From NCBI GenBank assembly GCA_018065295.1, contig JAGHTQ010000036.1, positions 1 through 14,861 on the forward strand: 14,861 bases of DNA, given 5' to 3'. Of this stretch, positions 13,540-14,861 are shown in pieces. Origin of the DNA: Candidatus Colimonas fimequi (GTDB lineage: Bacteria > Bacillota > Clostridia > Peptostreptococcales > Anaerovoracaceae). The position numbers were made by a program, and so were the translations under genes. The notes beneath the pieces are model-generated. The model was given only the letters and a program-made list of their open reading frames with translations. It did no database searches and was not told the origin of the DNA. Numbering within the stretch: the first letter of the stretch is position 1; every line of letters begins with the position of its first letter.

Positions 13540-14861
13540 ATGAGACTCAAAGGTTACAAAGCGAAAATCGTGAGTATTTTACTGATACTCACAATGGTAT
13601 TCTCACAGAGTACCACTGTTTTTGCTTCTGCTAACCCTGAAGATGCGGCAGAGCCTACAGCACCAGCTGCTATTGAAGCTCCAGCGCCTGCTCCAGCACC
13701 GGCTGAGAAGCCAAAGGCTGAAGAACCTAAGGCGCAGCCTACAGACTCAACTGTAGACAAGGCATCTAAGTCAGAGGAAGCTACAGAGGTAACAGAAGAG
13801 GCTAAGGCTGAAGAAAACACTGAAGCTAAGGCTGATACTGAAACTACTGCAGCAGCAGAAGCAGAAGAAACAGAAGCTACTACCATTGAGGCTGAAGAAG
13901 AAGCAGTTAGACCGGCACAGGTTTTGAAGGTTACAGCAGGTGATGGAGCAGTTATCACTGTTAGGGCACCTGATGGAGCACTTGAAGACGGTGCATCAGT
14001 TCGCGCTAAGAGAGTAAACTCAAGTAGCGTCGAGAACGCGGTCGAGAATGCTGTTGAAGCAGAAGGCCACAATCTGGTAGGCATGAAGGCATATGATATC
14101 ACTATCATCAATGCTGACGGTAAGGAAGTTCAGCCTGACAAGACTGTTAAGGTTACAATTTCCAACACTGGACTGGGCAGCGATGGTGAGAACACTGTAT
14201 ATCATGTTGCTGGAGGAAATGCTAAGAAGGTTGCAGACGTTGCAAGCGGCAACAAGGCAACTTTCAGCACACCACACTTCAGTATCTATGCCGTAACAGA
14301 TGAAGAAGTAGCTGGCAAGTTAGCTACTTACGAATTCTATGTTGGTGACAACAAGGTAAGCACACAGATCGCTAAGGAAGGCGAGAAACTTGTTGCACCA
14401 GAAGTACCAACAAGTGAAGGTAAGTCATTTGTTGGTTGGACAATTGACGGTGAAGTAATCAATTTAGACGATTACACATCAGTAGGTAATGATCAGACTA
14501 TCAGCGTTAAGGCTAAGTTCGCAGATTCACTCTACGTATACTTCTATAACGCAGATGGCAGCAAGATCATGAAGACAGAAGTTGTAACTGACCACAAGTC
14601 ACATGACTTCAGCGCAGTTACATATGATGCAGGATCAACTAAGAAGGTAACAGGATTCGCTGCAGCACCAAACGGTAAGAAGAACATTGCTGATGCAATC
14701 ACAGTTCCAGAAGGTGAAACAGGAATCAACGTATACGGTATCGAAGTTGAAGGCGTATGGATTTCATTTGACGCTGATGGCGGCGTAGCAGTAAATCCAG
14801 AATTCCTGAACGCAGGCGAAGGAATCAAGTTGCCAACAACAACTAAGAACGGATACAAGCT
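13540..14861 (+). CDS. secreted surface protein with Listeria/Bacteroides-type repeats, 3' end missing
   Basis: The frame opens at an ATG preceded by AAGGGGG at 13528-13534 and stays open for 440 codons to the window edge. Residues 1-31 are a signal peptide: basic start (MRLKGYKAK), hydrophobic core (IVSILLILTMVF) and a likely cut after VFA or ASA. Residues about 32-122 are low complexity, rich in Ala, Glu, Pro, Thr and Lys, probably a wall-spanning stalk. Residues about 125-252 form a beta-rich domain ending TPHFSIYAV, resembling a domain seen in other firmicute adhesins. From 264 come InlB B-like segments: 264-327 (GKSFVGWT), a divergent unit at 331-406, and 407-440 (FDADGG, TTKNGYK), cut off by the window. 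A cell-wall anchor would be in the missing part. The exact function is unknown; adhesion or surface interaction is an inference. Confidence 0.85.
   Translation, partial: MRLKGYKAKIVSILLILTMVFSQSTTVFASANPEDAAEPTAPAAIEAPAPAPAPAEKPKAEEPKAQPTDSTVDKASKSEEATEVTEEAKAEENTEAKADTETTAAAEAEETEATTIEAEEEAVRPAQVLKVTAGDGAVITVRAPDGALEDGASVRAKRVNSSSVENAVENAVEAEGHNLVGMKAYDITIINADGKEVQPDKTVKVTISNTGLGSDGENTVYHVAGGNAKKVADVASGNKATFSTPHFSIYAVTDEEVAGKLATYEFYVGDNKVSTQIAKEGEKLVAPEVPTSEGKSFVGWTIDGEVINLDDYTSVGNDQTISVKAKFADSLYVYFYNADGSKIMKTEVVTDHKSHDFSAVTYDAGSTKKVTGFAAAPNGKKNIADAITVPEGETGINVYGIEVEGVWISFDADGGVAVNPEFLNAGEGIKLPTTTKNGYK

Noticed and set aside
13554..14111. 185-codon open frame on the minus strand, rich in Ser, Ala and Val
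   Set aside because: It lies wholly antisense to the surface protein, and its composition is the mirror of the Ala/Glu/Thr stalk codons. There is no ribosome binding site or domain pattern.
1..14861. CRISPR array, insertion sequence, tRNA or rRNA gene
   Set aside because: No regularly spaced repeats, transposase sequence, terminal inverted repeats or tRNA cloverleaf pattern were seen on either strand.

Overview
The window is a highly conserved bacterial housekeeping region: 27 genes on the plus strand that form the S10 (3' part), spc and alpha ribosomal protein clusters joined end to end, followed by a strong terminator and the start of one accessory gene for a secreted surface protein. The organism looks like a Gram-positive anaerobe of the Bacillota, class Clostridia. 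The evidence is the gene order (adk-map-infA-rpmJ between secY and rpsM, with rpsD inside the alpha cluster), zinc-binding forms of S14, L36 and adenylate kinase, GGAGG-type ribosome binding sites before nearly every gene, arginine encoded almost entirely by AGA, and a secreted protein with Listeria/Bacteroides-type (InlB B-like) repeats. A relative of the Eubacteriales oral/gut group (Mogibacterium-like) is possible, but that is a guess.

Layout. 1-4680: rplB (5' end cut by the window), rpsS, rplV, rpsC, rplP, rpmC, rpsQ, rplN, rplX, rplE, rpsN, almost without gaps. 4681-4783: a 103-base gap with a candidate internal promoter. 4784-8572: rpsH, rplF, rplR, rpsE, rpmD, rplO, secY. 8614-10375: adk, map, infA, rpmJ. 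10376-10509: a 134-base gap with a strong dyad and a foldable leader. 10510-13261: rpsM, rpsK, rpsD, rpoA, rplQ. 13290-13323: rho-independent terminator. 13324-13539: AT-rich regulatory region with direct and inverted repeats, an extended -10 promoter and a 5' UTR hairpin. 13540-14861: surface protein gene, still open at the window edge.

The genes supply both ribosomal subunits, the protein export channel (SecY), the nucleotide kinase, N-terminal Met removal and initiation factor needed for growth, and the RNA polymerase alpha subunit. Translation of neighbours appears tightly coupled: two pairs overlap as TAATG, and at eight junctions the stop codon itself is the first part of the next Shine-Dalgarno sequence. 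None of the 27 genes stops with TGA.

No mobile element, CRISPR array, tRNA or rRNA was seen. The cluster itself is ordinary. The parts most worth a second look are the two intergenic leaders (before rpsH and rpsM), the organised control region downstream of rplQ, and the surface protein that sits where many Firmicutes carry ecfA-ecfT-truA-rplM-rpsI.
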